A stretch of DNA of 64,000 bases from Bradyrhizobium sp. AZCC 2262. GTDB lineage: Bacteria > Pseudomonadota > Alphaproteobacteria > Rhizobiales > Xanthobacteraceae. Shown piece after piece: positions 45,706 to 54,331 of the stretch; position 1 is the first letter of the stretch; each line of letters starts with the position of its first letter. The DNA is taken from assembly GCF_036924535.1 (NCBI RefSeq), contig NZ_JAZHRT010000001.1, positions 2,294,001 through 2,358,000 on the forward strand, read 5' to 3'. Both the position numbers and the translations under genes were made by a program. The notes below the pieces were generated by a model. That model saw only the letters and a program-made list of their open reading frames with translations. It made no database searches and was not told the DNA's origin.

Positions 45706-45737
45706 GGTGATCGGAAAATGCAGGGGGGACCCGGAAA
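45706..45737 (-). promoter_or_regulatory. Shared promoter-like element, copy 1 (Ubl operon)
   Basis: On the plus strand it reads GGTGATCG (45706-45713), 15 bases, ACCCGGAAA (45729-45737); on the transcribed direction it is TTTCCGGGT-N15-CGATCACC. It lies 62 bases before the ATG of the Ubl gene and 50 bases after the end of the helicase gene. Two more copies with identical spacing occur at 50651 and 55669. Confidence 0.75.
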
Positions 45738-45754
45738 GGCGGAGCGCGACTTTT

Positions 45755-48700
45755 TTAAGAAAGGTCGAGCGGCCCCTTCGGCGCCGCTGGGCAAATGAAG
45801 AAATGCGGGCAGCGCGGGCAGGTGACCGGATTGATGTCGGTCGGGAAGTTCCCGGCGTTGATTCCGGAGAGCATGCCTTCCGTCTTGTCGCGCCGGTTGC
45901 CGAACTTCTCGTCGCTGATCTCGACGAACTCCATGACGCCGTCAGTCAGGTGCAAGGCTTCAACCACGAAGCCGTCTTTGAAGTGCACCTCGCCGGCGAG
46001 CCGGTAGAGTGTGTATTCAAGCCCGTCATACTCTTCCTTGGTCCGGTAACCGGTGCGCACACGCCGCAGAACGACCTTGCCGTCGAGCATTTCTGCGCGC
46101 TCATTCGGTTCGACCACGACGCGGCCGTTCGGGAAGTCAATCGCAAGCGGTTCCGACTTCTGGAAGCGGCGGCCAGCGCCAGAACGAACCAGCGCGCCGA
46201 CCAGGCGCGAGGCGAGCTTCCGGTAGTCCCCGGCAAAAGCATGGTCCTTCGGCCCGCGATCCCGCCAGATCGATTCGAAGGCCGCTTCGGCGTCGGCCTC
46301 GGCGGGGTCGCCCTCAAGGCGCGCCTGCGACATCCAGCGGATCAGCTCATAAAGACAGTCATGCGTGCGCGCGAAGGCCGTCGCCTTGCGTGCGCCGCCC
46401 AGTCCAAGGACGTGCGTGTAGAAGAAGCGGCGCGGGCATTTTTGGTAAAGCTCAAGCCGCCGATCGGAGAGGATCCAATCCGGTCCAAAGGTGATTTCGA
46501 TGGGCTGTGGCCGCGGGGCATCGGGCGGCAAGGGGACGGTCGGCGGAGAAGCCGTCTCGTGCACCAACCGCAACAACGGCTTCGTCAGAAGCTTGGATGA
46601 AGAGCGCTTGTCGCCGTTTGCGTAAAAGCGCGTCTGGTAGAGCCGTAAATACGTGCGCGCGCGCGACATCACCACGAAGAAAAGACATTCTTCTTCCATG
46701 GCGTGGGAACGCTTGGCATCATCCGAAACGCTGCCTTCCGCGCCTGCGATGAGCCCAACCGGGGGCGGGCAGCGTTGACCCGTGTAAGAAGTCGGGAAGC
46801 TCCGCGTTGCAAGGCCGGGCACGTGGACCGCCTCGAACTCAAGGCCTTTACTGCCGTGCACGGTCATTAGCCGGACCGCATTCATGTGGAGGGCAGGGGC
46901 GGGAACTTGGCGCAGGTCGCGCTCTTCTGCGAGCAGCACAAGCTGGCGGACGCGATCAAGGGCGCGCTGAATCGGAAAGCCAAACCCGACCGGGCTGTGA
47001 TCACGCAGGAAATTCAGGAATTGCCAGACCGCCACGTTGCGCATCCGCGCCGGAACCGCGGTGGCGCCCGCCATGGTGCGACCGATATCGGTGCGATCGA
47101 GCAGATAGGCCGTAAGGAAATCCCATGGCTGGCTTTGTGGGACGAGTCCCTTCAAGTCAGCGGTGAGCCGCCGGAAACCGTTGCCGGCCTCCGCTGACAG
47201 GCCGGGCAGGTTGGCGAGCTCGTCGACACGCTCCACCGAGCGCTTTCGTTCATCGCGCAAGTGAATAAGAGCCGCGTGAATGTCCTGAAGCGGAATGCCG
47301 TAACGCGGCAAGGCTCCTACGCGAACGAGCGCGTCGCCAAACGGGTCCACAGCGAGACTCATCAGCGCCAAGAGGTCGCGTATTTCGTCGCGCTCGAACA
47401 GGCTTCCCAAATGCAGAACCGGAATATTGCGTGCCTCAAGAGCGGCGGCGATTTCATTCAGGCGTCGGTTGGAACGGCAAAGAACCGCCTGGTCCCGCAG
47501 CCGCACGCCCTTCGTTTCCAATTCTCGGATCGCGGCGGCAATGCCTTCCTCTTCATCTTCATCGCGATCGAACTTGCGCAGATCGAACCCCTCCGGGCCC
47601 ACGCCGCGATCAGGGGTCAACGCGAGCGCCAGCATGTCTTTGGACGCGCCCATGTCCTTCGCGAAAGCCGTGAACGCATCGATAACCTGTTGGGTCGAGC
47701 GGTAGCTGATCCCGAGCTGATCGATGTCGGCTCTTGGAAACAATTCGGCCTTGAAACTCGCCATGTTGACGGAGGAGGCGCCACGAAAGCGGTAGATGGA
47801 TTGCCGCGCGTCACCCACGACCCACAAGCGCTTACCGTCGCCAGCAATGGCTTTCACCAGGCGCACGCTCGCCCGGTTCACGTCCTGATATTCATCGACG
47901 AGAACATGGCGGTGGCGCAACTGAACGGCCGCTTGGATCGCCTTGTTGTTTTCCAGGAGCCGTGTCGGCCCCATGATCAAGTCGCCGAAATCTACGGCCT
48001 TATGATCGGCCTTGGCGCGCTCATAACGTTCGTAGACAGCGGCGATCTCAAGACACTTCATCGCGGCGATCTGCTTCTCTTCGTCCTCGCCGGCGTCGTC
48101 TTCCATCTTCTTCGCGAGGGCGAGATAGCCTTTGTCGTCGTATAGCTCGTCCTTGGCGCGAGAGATCGCGCTCAAAATCTCTTTCAAGATCAGAGCGGGG
48201 TCCCAAAGATTGCGATAATAGACCAGTGGCAGGGTCGGCAGGATTTCTTCCAGGACCGCAATCGCATCGCTGCGATCGAACAGAGCCGGGTCCGGCGGAA
48301 GCTTGAACTCCTCATAATGTCGGCGAACGAGATCGAGCCCGAAAGCATGGAATGTGCCGATCCAAATCTTCGGAGCCTTGTCTGGCGCAGCAGCACTAAC
48401 CCGTTCGGCTAATTCACCGGCGGCACGGTTTGAGAAGGTCAGAACAAGGATGGACGCGGGATCGACACCCTCCTCAAGCAAAGAGAGGATGCGCTTGACC
48501 AGTGTCTTCGTTTTGCCCGTTCCCGGACCGGCTTGGAGCTGAAACGGCGTGCCGCGATGTGCCGCCGCGCGATTTTGCGCCGGGTCCGGCCGAGACGGAC
48601 GGGCCAGGGGGCTGTCGGATTCTTCATCTGTGGGGGGAGGCGGCAGAAGGATCACATCTAGGATTTGCTGACGCACGAGCGGCACCGGCAAATCGAGCTG

Positions 48701-49183
48701 CTTGGCGATGTCGGACGCGCTCAGGGCTTGGTCGACGAACATCCGCCGCGCGAGCGATCGGGGGAATAGAAACGCTCGCGCAAACACATTGGCCTGCAGC
48801 TCCCGGCGCTCGTGCGCGCCGTAGTCCTCAACACGTTGCAGGCCGACCGGCGCGGCTTCCATTGAACGCGAGGGATCCACGTCCTCGGCGCTGCAAGCGA
48901 CGGACCCGGCATGGATGCATTCATGCCCAATCTCGTGCGCGACAACGAGCGCGCGCTGCGATTCATTGCCAATGTCTTCGGCGAATATCGTACCGCTTTG
49001 ATCGTCGAAGACGGCGCGCGCGCCTTTGAGCGCGGGATCGCCCGTCGGAAGCCAAGTCAATTCAAGCTTGAGATGCTTGATTGCGGCATTGACCAGCTCC
49101 ATAGGCTTTCTGGGCGTACCGTCGCCCGCCACCTGATGGTGCAAGTCTTCCGCAGCCTTCCGAATGGGTTCGAACGAATCCAT
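45755..49183 (-). CDS. ImmA/IrrE peptidase-UvrD helicase-RecB-like fusion
   Basis: A 1142-residue protein. Residues 1-180 are an ImmA/IrrE-type zinc peptidase: VVAHEIGHECIH with HEIGH at 83-87 and ELQANVFARAFLFP with Glu128 as third ligand. A UvrD-type SF1 helicase follows, with Walker A AGPGTGKT at 218-225, DEYQDVNRA and VMSRARTYLRL. The C-terminal part has the Fe-S cysteine layout of AddB/Cas4-type nucleases: one Cys in YQKCPRRFFY near 914 and three in the final CPRCPHFFICP. The expected nuclease core D-x-K appears as RRVRTG, so the nuclease may be inactive. It starts 3 bases after the gene at 49187 and is the last gene of the sigma operon. Confidence 0.85.
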   Translation of the reverse strand: MDSFEPIRKAAEDLHHQVAGDGTPRKPMELVNAAIKHLKLELTWLPTGDPALKGARAVFDDQSGTIFAEDIGNESQRALVVAHEIGHECIHAGSVACSAEDVDPSRSMEAAPVGLQRVEDYGAHERRELQANVFARAFLFPRSLARRMFVDQALSASDIAKQLDLPVPLVRQQILDVILLPPPPTDEESDSPLARPSRPDPAQNRAAAHRGTPFQLQAGPGTGKTKTLVKRILSLLEEGVDPASILVLTFSNRAAGELAERVSAAAPDKAPKIWIGTFHAFGLDLVRRHYEEFKLPPDPALFDRSDAIAVLEEILPTLPLVYYRNLWDPALILKEILSAISRAKDELYDDKGYLALAKKMEDDAGEDEEKQIAAMKCLEIAAVYERYERAKADHKAVDFGDLIMGPTRLLENNKAIQAAVQLRHRHVLVDEYQDVNRASVRLVKAIAGDGKRLWVVGDARQSIYRFRGASSVNMASFKAELFPRADIDQLGISYRSTQQVIDAFTAFAKDMGASKDMLALALTPDRGVGPEGFDLRKFDRDEDEEEGIAAAIRELETKGVRLRDQAVLCRSNRRLNEIAAALEARNIPVLHLGSLFERDEIRDLLALMSLAVDPFGDALVRVGALPRYGIPLQDIHAALIHLRDERKRSVERVDELANLPGLSAEAGNGFRRLTADLKGLVPQSQPWDFLTAYLLDRTDIGRTMAGATAVPARMRNVAVWQFLNFLRDHSPVGFGFPIQRALDRVRQLVLLAEERDLRQVPAPALHMNAVRLMTVHGSKGLEFEAVHVPGLATRSFPTSYTGQRCPPPVGLIAGAEGSVSDDAKRSHAMEEECLFFVVMSRARTYLRLYQTRFYANGDKRSSSKLLTKPLLRLVHETASPPTVPLPPDAPRPQPIEITFGPDWILSDRRLELYQKCPRRFFYTHVLGLGGARKATAFARTHDCLYELIRWMSQARLEGDPAEADAEAAFESIWRDRGPKDHAFAGDYRKLASRLVGALVRSGAGRRFQKSEPLAIDFPNGRVVVEPNERAEMLDGKVVLRRVRTGYRTKEEYDGLEYTLYRLAGEVHFKDGFVVEALHLTDGVMEFVEISDEKFGNRRDKTEGMLSGINAGNFPTDINPVTCPRCPHFFICPAAPKGPLDLS

Positions 49184-49186
49184 TAT

Positions 49187-49843
49187 CTAGTCCTGAAACG
49201 ACAGCAACCGGCGTTGCTGTTCTTCGCTTAATCCAGATGTCTTCACCGCTTCTTCGAAGCTTTGTCTTGCCGTTGCAGCGGGCTTTCCTTCCGCTTTGTA
49301 AAGTTGGCGGCCGGCTGCGACGGACTCTTGTGGCGCATAGAGGTGCGCAACCATTGCTTCTGTATCCTCATCCATCTCCTGCGCGAGATGCCGGCAATAT
49401 GCTTTTGGAATCGAAATAGGTTCTATCGTCCTATCCCGCAGCTTCGAAAGGAAGGCGTTGTTGACGTCGAGCTGTGATACGAGCGCACGAAATCCTTGCC
49501 GGTCGAGCGCTGCGAAGGGATTTTCCACGGAAGCTGTCGCGGCGCGCGCGGGCGGGGTCGCCGCGCGCGCCTGCCGGCGTTCGAAGAGCTGGTTTTCAAA
49601 CTGGCTCATGACGCGCGACACCACGTCGCTGATCGCGTCGGCATCGGCGGGGACATCTTCCTCGTCACTCCGGTGCATGAGCGAGTCGATCGCAAGTTCA
49701 ATGGCGAATTCGGTGAGCGCGTCGGCATACTTCGGGTAGAGGCGCGCGAATTCGTCGAGCAGTTCGGCGTCCGGAACAGCCTTCGCCAGTGACATGGCGT
49801 ACATGGCGTCTCGCAGGGACGTTTGGGTGGCGGTCATGATCAT
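49187..49843 (-). CDS. Unknown acidic protein coupled to the sigma-like factor
   Basis: A 218-residue protein without recognised domain. It begins MIMTATQTSLRDAMYAMSLAKAVPDAELLDEFARLYPKYADALTEFAIELA, helical and acidic, and has a middle linker rich in Ala and Arg (RRQARAATPPARAATA). The C-terminal half (FRALVSQLDVNNAFLSKLRDRTIEPISIPKAYCRHLAQEM) has the helix spacing of a small adaptor or antitoxin. ATGA overlap with the sigma-like gene and a strong AAGGAGG show coupled translation. Position after a sigma gene makes an anti-sigma or adaptor role possible; nothing in the sequence proves it. Confidence 0.75.
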   Translation of the reverse strand: MIMTATQTSLRDAMYAMSLAKAVPDAELLDEFARLYPKYADALTEFAIELAIDSLMHRSDEEDVPADADAISDVVSRVMSQFENQLFERRQARAATPPARAATASVENPFAALDRQGFRALVSQLDVNNAFLSKLRDRTIEPISIPKAYCRHLAQEMDEDTEAMVAHLYAPQESVAAGRQLYKAEGKPAATARQSFEEAVKTSGLSEEQQRRLLSFQD

Positions 49844-50589
49844 AGGTCCTCCTTCATAGTCTTGAGCTGCTTGTCGGCGGCAGCGAGGCGGTAGCGAATC
49901 GTCCGCTTGTCCACCTTGCAAATCTTTGCGGTCTGTTCCTCGGTGTGCCCGATGATGCGGCGGAGGACGGCCGCCTCCTTTTGGTCGGCGGGCATGCGAT
50001 CCAGGGCGGCGATAACCTCGGGTAGATAAAGAGCATCTTCTTGCGACGGACCGATGCTCGCCATTCGGGACAACCGCGCCAGCATTTCCTCATCGAATGC
50101 GGCCTCGCCCTCGCCGTCGTCGGCTTCGGGCAGATCAGTCAGCTCCTTGCGCTCGGACAGCGCCTTGCGGACATGATCGATCCGAAGGAATCGCAACGCC
50201 CGTAGAAATTTGCATTCATAGAAGTCCAGTTCGTCCTCGTGCCCTTCTGTACCGTCTTGTGTGAACACCATCGCGAGATCGCTGAGAATCTCGTGCCGGA
50301 CCGACTCGGCGTCGCGCATCCGGCTGTCCGGCACCGTGCGCTCGAGATTGGCCTCGGCGCGTTTGAGGAGCTGCGGCATCAGCACCCTCGCGATACGGTC
50401 CTCGCCGCGGCGGATGGCATCCCGGAGAAGATGGACGAGACATTCCGACGGCAGGAAATCGCCGGATTGCGGATTCGTCTCGCGCGCGCGCCGGGAAAGG
50501 GTGGCCCAATCCTGGGTCAGCGCGATGTCGATCTTCCGTTCGATACCCGGCGGGCGGGCCAGGTTCTTCTTCAACAACGGACGTGCCAT
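49840..50589 (-). CDS. Sigma-70-like (ECF-type) regulator of the island
   Basis: A 249-residue protein from the ATG at 50589 (AAAGGGG site). The middle part FYECKFLRALRFLRIDHVRKAL is like region 2 of alternative sigma factors. The C-terminal part (LPEVIAALDRMPADQKEAAVLRRIIGHTEEQTAKICKVDKRTIRYRLAAADKQLK) is a region-4-like helix-turn-helix. Its own gene lies 62 bases from one of the three promoter-like elements, and the other two copies precede the Ubl and YhaON operons. It is therefore the best candidate for the factor that reads them. A one-component activator with a sigma-4-type fold is the alternative. Confidence 0.75.
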   Translation of the reverse strand: MARPLLKKNLARPPGIERKIDIALTQDWATLSRRARETNPQSGDFLPSECLVHLLRDAIRRGEDRIARVLMPQLLKRAEANLERTVPDSRMRDAESVRHEILSDLAMVFTQDGTEGHEDELDFYECKFLRALRFLRIDHVRKALSERKELTDLPEADDGEGEAAFDEEMLARLSRMASIGPSQEDALYLPEVIAALDRMPADQKEAAVLRRIIGHTEEQTAKICKVDKRTIRYRLAAADKQLKTMKEDL

Positions 50590-50650
50590 ATCGCCCCTTT
50601 CAGCAGCGGGTTTTACCGGGCGTCCAATTCGTTCGGCCCACCCTTCACTA

Positions 50651-50682
50651 GGTGATCGAAAAAAAGAGGGGGTACCCGGAAA
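50651..50682 (-). promoter_or_regulatory. Shared promoter-like element, copy 2 (sigma operon)
   Basis: GGTGATCG (50651-50658), 15 bases, ACCCGGAAA (50674-50682), read toward the sigma-like gene start 62 bases away. The identical distance as for the Ubl operon supports a promoter at a fixed place before the start codon, and suggests autoregulation. Confidence 0.75.
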
Positions 50683-50774
50683 ACTGAACCTGAAAATTTT
50701 TGAAGCCAAATTTTGTCAAGCAATATCAATATGTTAGATGGAGTGATAGCATAAACTGTGGGAATCCCGGGCCG

Positions 50775-53700
50775 TTATGCGGCCTGGGAACGTGGAGGCA
50801 GCGGGCTTGCGGCCACCGGCAGCGTAACGCCGCTGATCGGCGCGCCCAAGGCCTTTCGCGCGACCTCCAGCAGGTGCTCGTGGTGGGTGAAGAACAAGAC
50901 TTGCGTCTTCCTGGCGAGCTCGCCCAAGACGCGGAAGCCGGCTGCCGCGCGCTTGTCGTCGAAGTTGATGAACAGGTCGTCCGCGATGAACGGCATGGGC
51001 TCGGCATGGTCGAGATAATCCTCGATCGCGGCGATCCGGAGCGCGAGGTAGAGCTGGTCCGCAGTGCCAGTGCTCATGCCGCCAACCGGGATCTGCCGGC
51101 CGTCGTGACGCAGGCCGGCGAGCTGCATGTTGTCGTGTTCGTCGAATTCGAGCTGCAGCGTTTGGAAAGACCCGCAAGTGAGGATAGCGAACAGCTCGCC
51201 CGCGCGCTTGAGCATGGGCGCCTGCTTCTCACGCCGATAGCGATCGATCGCCCACTGCAACAATGCGACGGCGGAGCGAAGGCGCACATACTGCTCGGCG
51301 ATCTCGGTCATCTCGGCAAGCGCCGCCTGCCGATCCGCGGCGTCCCTCGCTGCCCGGTCGTCACCGCCGATGGCCTCGAAGGTCTGGCGCGCGGTGTTGC
51401 GGGTCTCGCGCGCTTCCATCAGGCGATTGCGCAATTCCTGCACTTCTTCGGTGACCGTCTGGTCCTTGGCCGCGATGGCGTCGAGGTCGATGCCCGAGCA
51501 CTCGGTTGCGAGCTCCGCAACCGAAAGGCCATCTCCATCCTGCGTCAGCGCGGTCGTGAGCCGATCAAGCTCGGCGCTGAACTTGCGCATCTCGTCGGAG
51601 CGCTGAACTGCAATCCGCAATTCGTCGGTCGATGCGACACCGGCCTTCTGCTGGAGCTGTGTAATGGTTTCGCGTGCTTCGCGGCTCGATTCACGGCAGT
51701 CATCGATCTTCTCTTGCAAGCTGGCGATGTCGGAATCCTTCGCGGACCTCAGGCCCCGCACGCGTGCTGCGCCTGCAGCCTCGCGATCGAGTTCCAAGAC
51801 AGCTTCCTCGGGATCAGTGCCATTCAGGCGCGGTGCGATGGCTTGCGCTAAGGCCACCACGTCGGCCTCGAACGCTTTCACATCGCGCTCGATCTTTTCG
51901 ATGCGCTCATGCCGCAGTTCGTTGATCCGGACTGCCGCCTCGCGCATGTCATCGATGGCGTTGATCTGCGCTTCGGCCGTCTCAGGCGTCGCCATTGCGG
52001 CGAGTTGCAGCGCTTTCAGGGCGGCTTGCCACGCGCTCGTCCACTCCGTCCACTCAGCCTCGGCCTTTTCCAAATCCTTGCGTTTGCGCACAACCACGCC
52101 CGTCGCCTTGCGGTGTGCCTCATTGAGGTCGCGGGCCGTCTTGGCAGCGTTTTCGTGCCGGCGCTCCTGCGCCGCCGCGGTCTCGATGATGAGATGGAGC
52201 GGCTGGGCAGCAAGAGAAGTTGTGGAAACCCCCAACGTCTCAAGCTCGTCTAAGACCAGACGTTTGCCTTCGTCCTCGCGCTGTTGCCATCCTCCCGTAT
52301 GCAGCTCAGCCGCCGAGAGCCGCGCGTTCACGTCCAGGATCTCGGACCGCGTGCGCAGCCACTCGATCATCACGTCCGGATCTTGCGGCCTGATGGAGCT
52401 GCCCGACCACAGCGCGGACCAGGCGGCATCCAGGGTTGTGCGCTCTTGCGCCAACGCCTGTTCTTCCAGGCCCAAGGATTCCAGCAGGTCGTCCTGCTCG
52501 CTGATCTGGCGGCCAATGACCGCAAGCTGCGCGGCAGCGTCGGCGTGCTCGAAGCGCCGATCAGCAGCCGAGTCTGCACCACGCATTGCGGCTTCGAACT
52601 CCTGCGCCAACGCATCGGGCGGACCGAAGGCGTCCATCTCGTCTTCGGAAACCGCAACACGTTCTACATGGCGGCGGCGGATGATTGACCAACCGGTGTC
52701 ACGCCGGCCGCGCAAGCGTTCAAGCTCGTCGGCCGACACGACGTGTTTGTCAGCGATGATGCGTTCATAGGCCCTCTGGTGCCGGACGCGCTCCTGCTCG
52801 GCATTGCGGATCCGTTCGCGGCAGGTCCGCTGCCGCTGCTCCAGGCTTCGGCACGCGTCTCGGTGGGCCTCCACCGAAGCCCGCGGGGGAACCGGCGCCG
52901 ATTCCAGGACGGCAGAATCGGCGACTGCCGGCCGCAGGGCCTTCAGCAAGCGTGTAATTGCGGTCAGCGCCTCCTGCTCCTCGCGCTTCGAGTTGGCGAT
53001 CTGGCCGGCGATGTCGCCAAGTTCGCGCATGGCCTTGATCACTGTCGCGAGCTTCGAGACATCTGTCACCGGCCCATGGGCCTCGATTTCCGCCCCGATC
53101 TCGCCGAGCTTCTCCTCGGCTTCGGTCACGGCGTTCTTCGCATTCTCTACCGCGCCGGATTGCGCCCCGCGGCGGTTGAGCAAAGCGCGAAGGACCGCAA
53201 CCTTGGCTTTGGCGGGGATGCGCGCGATCAACTGATCGATATCGCCGCTCCATTCGAGCTCGCCGGCGAGGCGATTGAGGGTCGTTTCTGCCGCGGCCAA
53301 TTCCGCCCGCCGCTTGGGGAGATCGGCCTTCCCGGCGCGGACCTGGATGCGGCGATCACGGAGCTGCGCGATGTCTTCGGCACGTGCCAGCAGGGCTTCG
53401 TCGAAGATCAAGGCCGCGCATTCCGCCTCAAGCGCCGCGATTTGCTCGCTCAGGGTCGCGATGCGCGCCGTGGCGGCCGCTTCGTCCTTTGCGGCCTTCT
53501 CCAGAATCTTGGAAGCGTCTGCATCAAACGGGATGACCTCGCGGAGCGAGTCGATAGCGCTTTGAGTCTCGGCGCGCTTGCGCACGTCGCGGCAAACCCG
53601 GCGGATGCGGTTGAGCTTGAGCAACTCCGCCGATTTGAGCTCGATTTCGCTTTCGATGACGCCATAAGCATCGTTGGCGGTCTCGAACGCGCTCTTGAGT

Positions 53701-54329
53701 GCCTGCCACTTGGTCGTCGTCACGACATCGTCGCGCATCGAGGCTTCGGCAGCCTTCAGACGTTCCTCTGCCTGGAAATACTTTCGGTGCGCCGCGCGGC
53801 GCGAGGCCCAAAGCGCGTCGGCTTCGGCCTCCATGGTCTTGAGCGTCTCGCGCAGGCCCATAATCCCGGCGCTCGCCGAGAACAACATCTGGCCGACATC
53901 CTCTTGTGCTTGCAGAATTTCCTTGCCGCCCTGGCGCAGGCGCTCGTGATCGAGGCTGAACATCCGCGTGTAAAATCGGCGATCGGCGCCGGCAAGAAAC
54001 GGCGCGAGCGCGCCCTCGCCCGAAGGGATGGGCGTGTCATTGTCGCCCAGCAACGTGTCTTTGTTGCCCTTGCGGCGGCGCATCTTAAGCGTATCGCTCC
54101 CCTTCTCCAGAAGCGCGCCTACCCGCATGGCGCTGTACTCGTGCAGGAAGTTACGTGAAGAGTTGGCCGGGATGCCGAAGAGCAGGTCTTCGACGCCGTT
54201 CATCGCCGTCGACTTTCCGGCTTCATTCTCGCCGAGCAGCATCTGAAAATCCTGCTTGCCGGCCGGCAAAGCGATGATGGCGTCCGTGAAGTGACCGTAT
54301 CGAAGCAAATCGAGCTGACGGATACGCAT
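50775..54329 (-). CDS. YhaN/SbcC-like SMC-type ATPase
   Basis: A 1184-residue protein. The N-terminal half-ATPase starts MRIRQLDLLRYGHFTDAIIALPAGKQDF and has Walker A LLGENEAGKST (residues 32-41). Long coiled coils fill the middle. The C-terminal half has the ABC signature GGMSTGTADQLYLALRIA, Walker B PFIADDLFINFDDKR and the H-loop FFTHHEH. This is the YhaN branch of SbcC/Rad50 proteins. It starts 2 bases after the YhaO-like gene, and the two should form a DNA-end processing complex. The start at 54329 is set by the family N terminus; the frame extends upstream only as antisense of its partner gene. Confidence 0.9.
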   Translation of the reverse strand: MRIRQLDLLRYGHFTDAIIALPAGKQDFQMLLGENEAGKSTAMNGVEDLLFGIPANSSRNFLHEYSAMRVGALLEKGSDTLKMRRRKGNKDTLLGDNDTPIPSGEGALAPFLAGADRRFYTRMFSLDHERLRQGGKEILQAQEDVGQMLFSASAGIMGLRETLKTMEAEADALWASRRAAHRKYFQAEERLKAAEASMRDDVVTTTKWQALKSAFETANDAYGVIESEIELKSAELLKLNRIRRVCRDVRKRAETQSAIDSLREVIPFDADASKILEKAAKDEAAATARIATLSEQIAALEAECAALIFDEALLARAEDIAQLRDRRIQVRAGKADLPKRRAELAAAETTLNRLAGELEWSGDIDQLIARIPAKAKVAVLRALLNRRGAQSGAVENAKNAVTEAEEKLGEIGAEIEAHGPVTDVSKLATVIKAMRELGDIAGQIANSKREEQEALTAITRLLKALRPAVADSAVLESAPVPPRASVEAHRDACRSLEQRQRTCRERIRNAEQERVRHQRAYERIIADKHVVSADELERLRGRRDTGWSIIRRRHVERVAVSEDEMDAFGPPDALAQEFEAAMRGADSAADRRFEHADAAAQLAVIGRQISEQDDLLESLGLEEQALAQERTTLDAAWSALWSGSSIRPQDPDVMIEWLRTRSEILDVNARLSAAELHTGGWQQREDEGKRLVLDELETLGVSTTSLAAQPLHLIIETAAAQERRHENAAKTARDLNEAHRKATGVVVRKRKDLEKAEAEWTEWTSAWQAALKALQLAAMATPETAEAQINAIDDMREAAVRINELRHERIEKIERDVKAFEADVVALAQAIAPRLNGTDPEEAVLELDREAAGAARVRGLRSAKDSDIASLQEKIDDCRESSREARETITQLQQKAGVASTDELRIAVQRSDEMRKFSAELDRLTTALTQDGDGLSVAELATECSGIDLDAIAAKDQTVTEEVQELRNRLMEARETRNTARQTFEAIGGDDRAARDAADRQAALAEMTEIAEQYVRLRSAVALLQWAIDRYRREKQAPMLKRAGELFAILTCGSFQTLQLEFDEHDNMQLAGLRHDGRQIPVGGMSTGTADQLYLALRIAAIEDYLDHAEPMPFIADDLFINFDDKRAAAGFRVLGELARKTQVLFFTHHEHLLEVARKALGAPISGVTLPVAASPLPPRSQAA

Positions 54330-54331
54330 GA

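Noticed and set aside
52743..54158. 471-codon plus-strand frame
   Set aside because: Antisense of the YhaN-like gene; composition follows the complement of its coiled coil, with no domain of its own.
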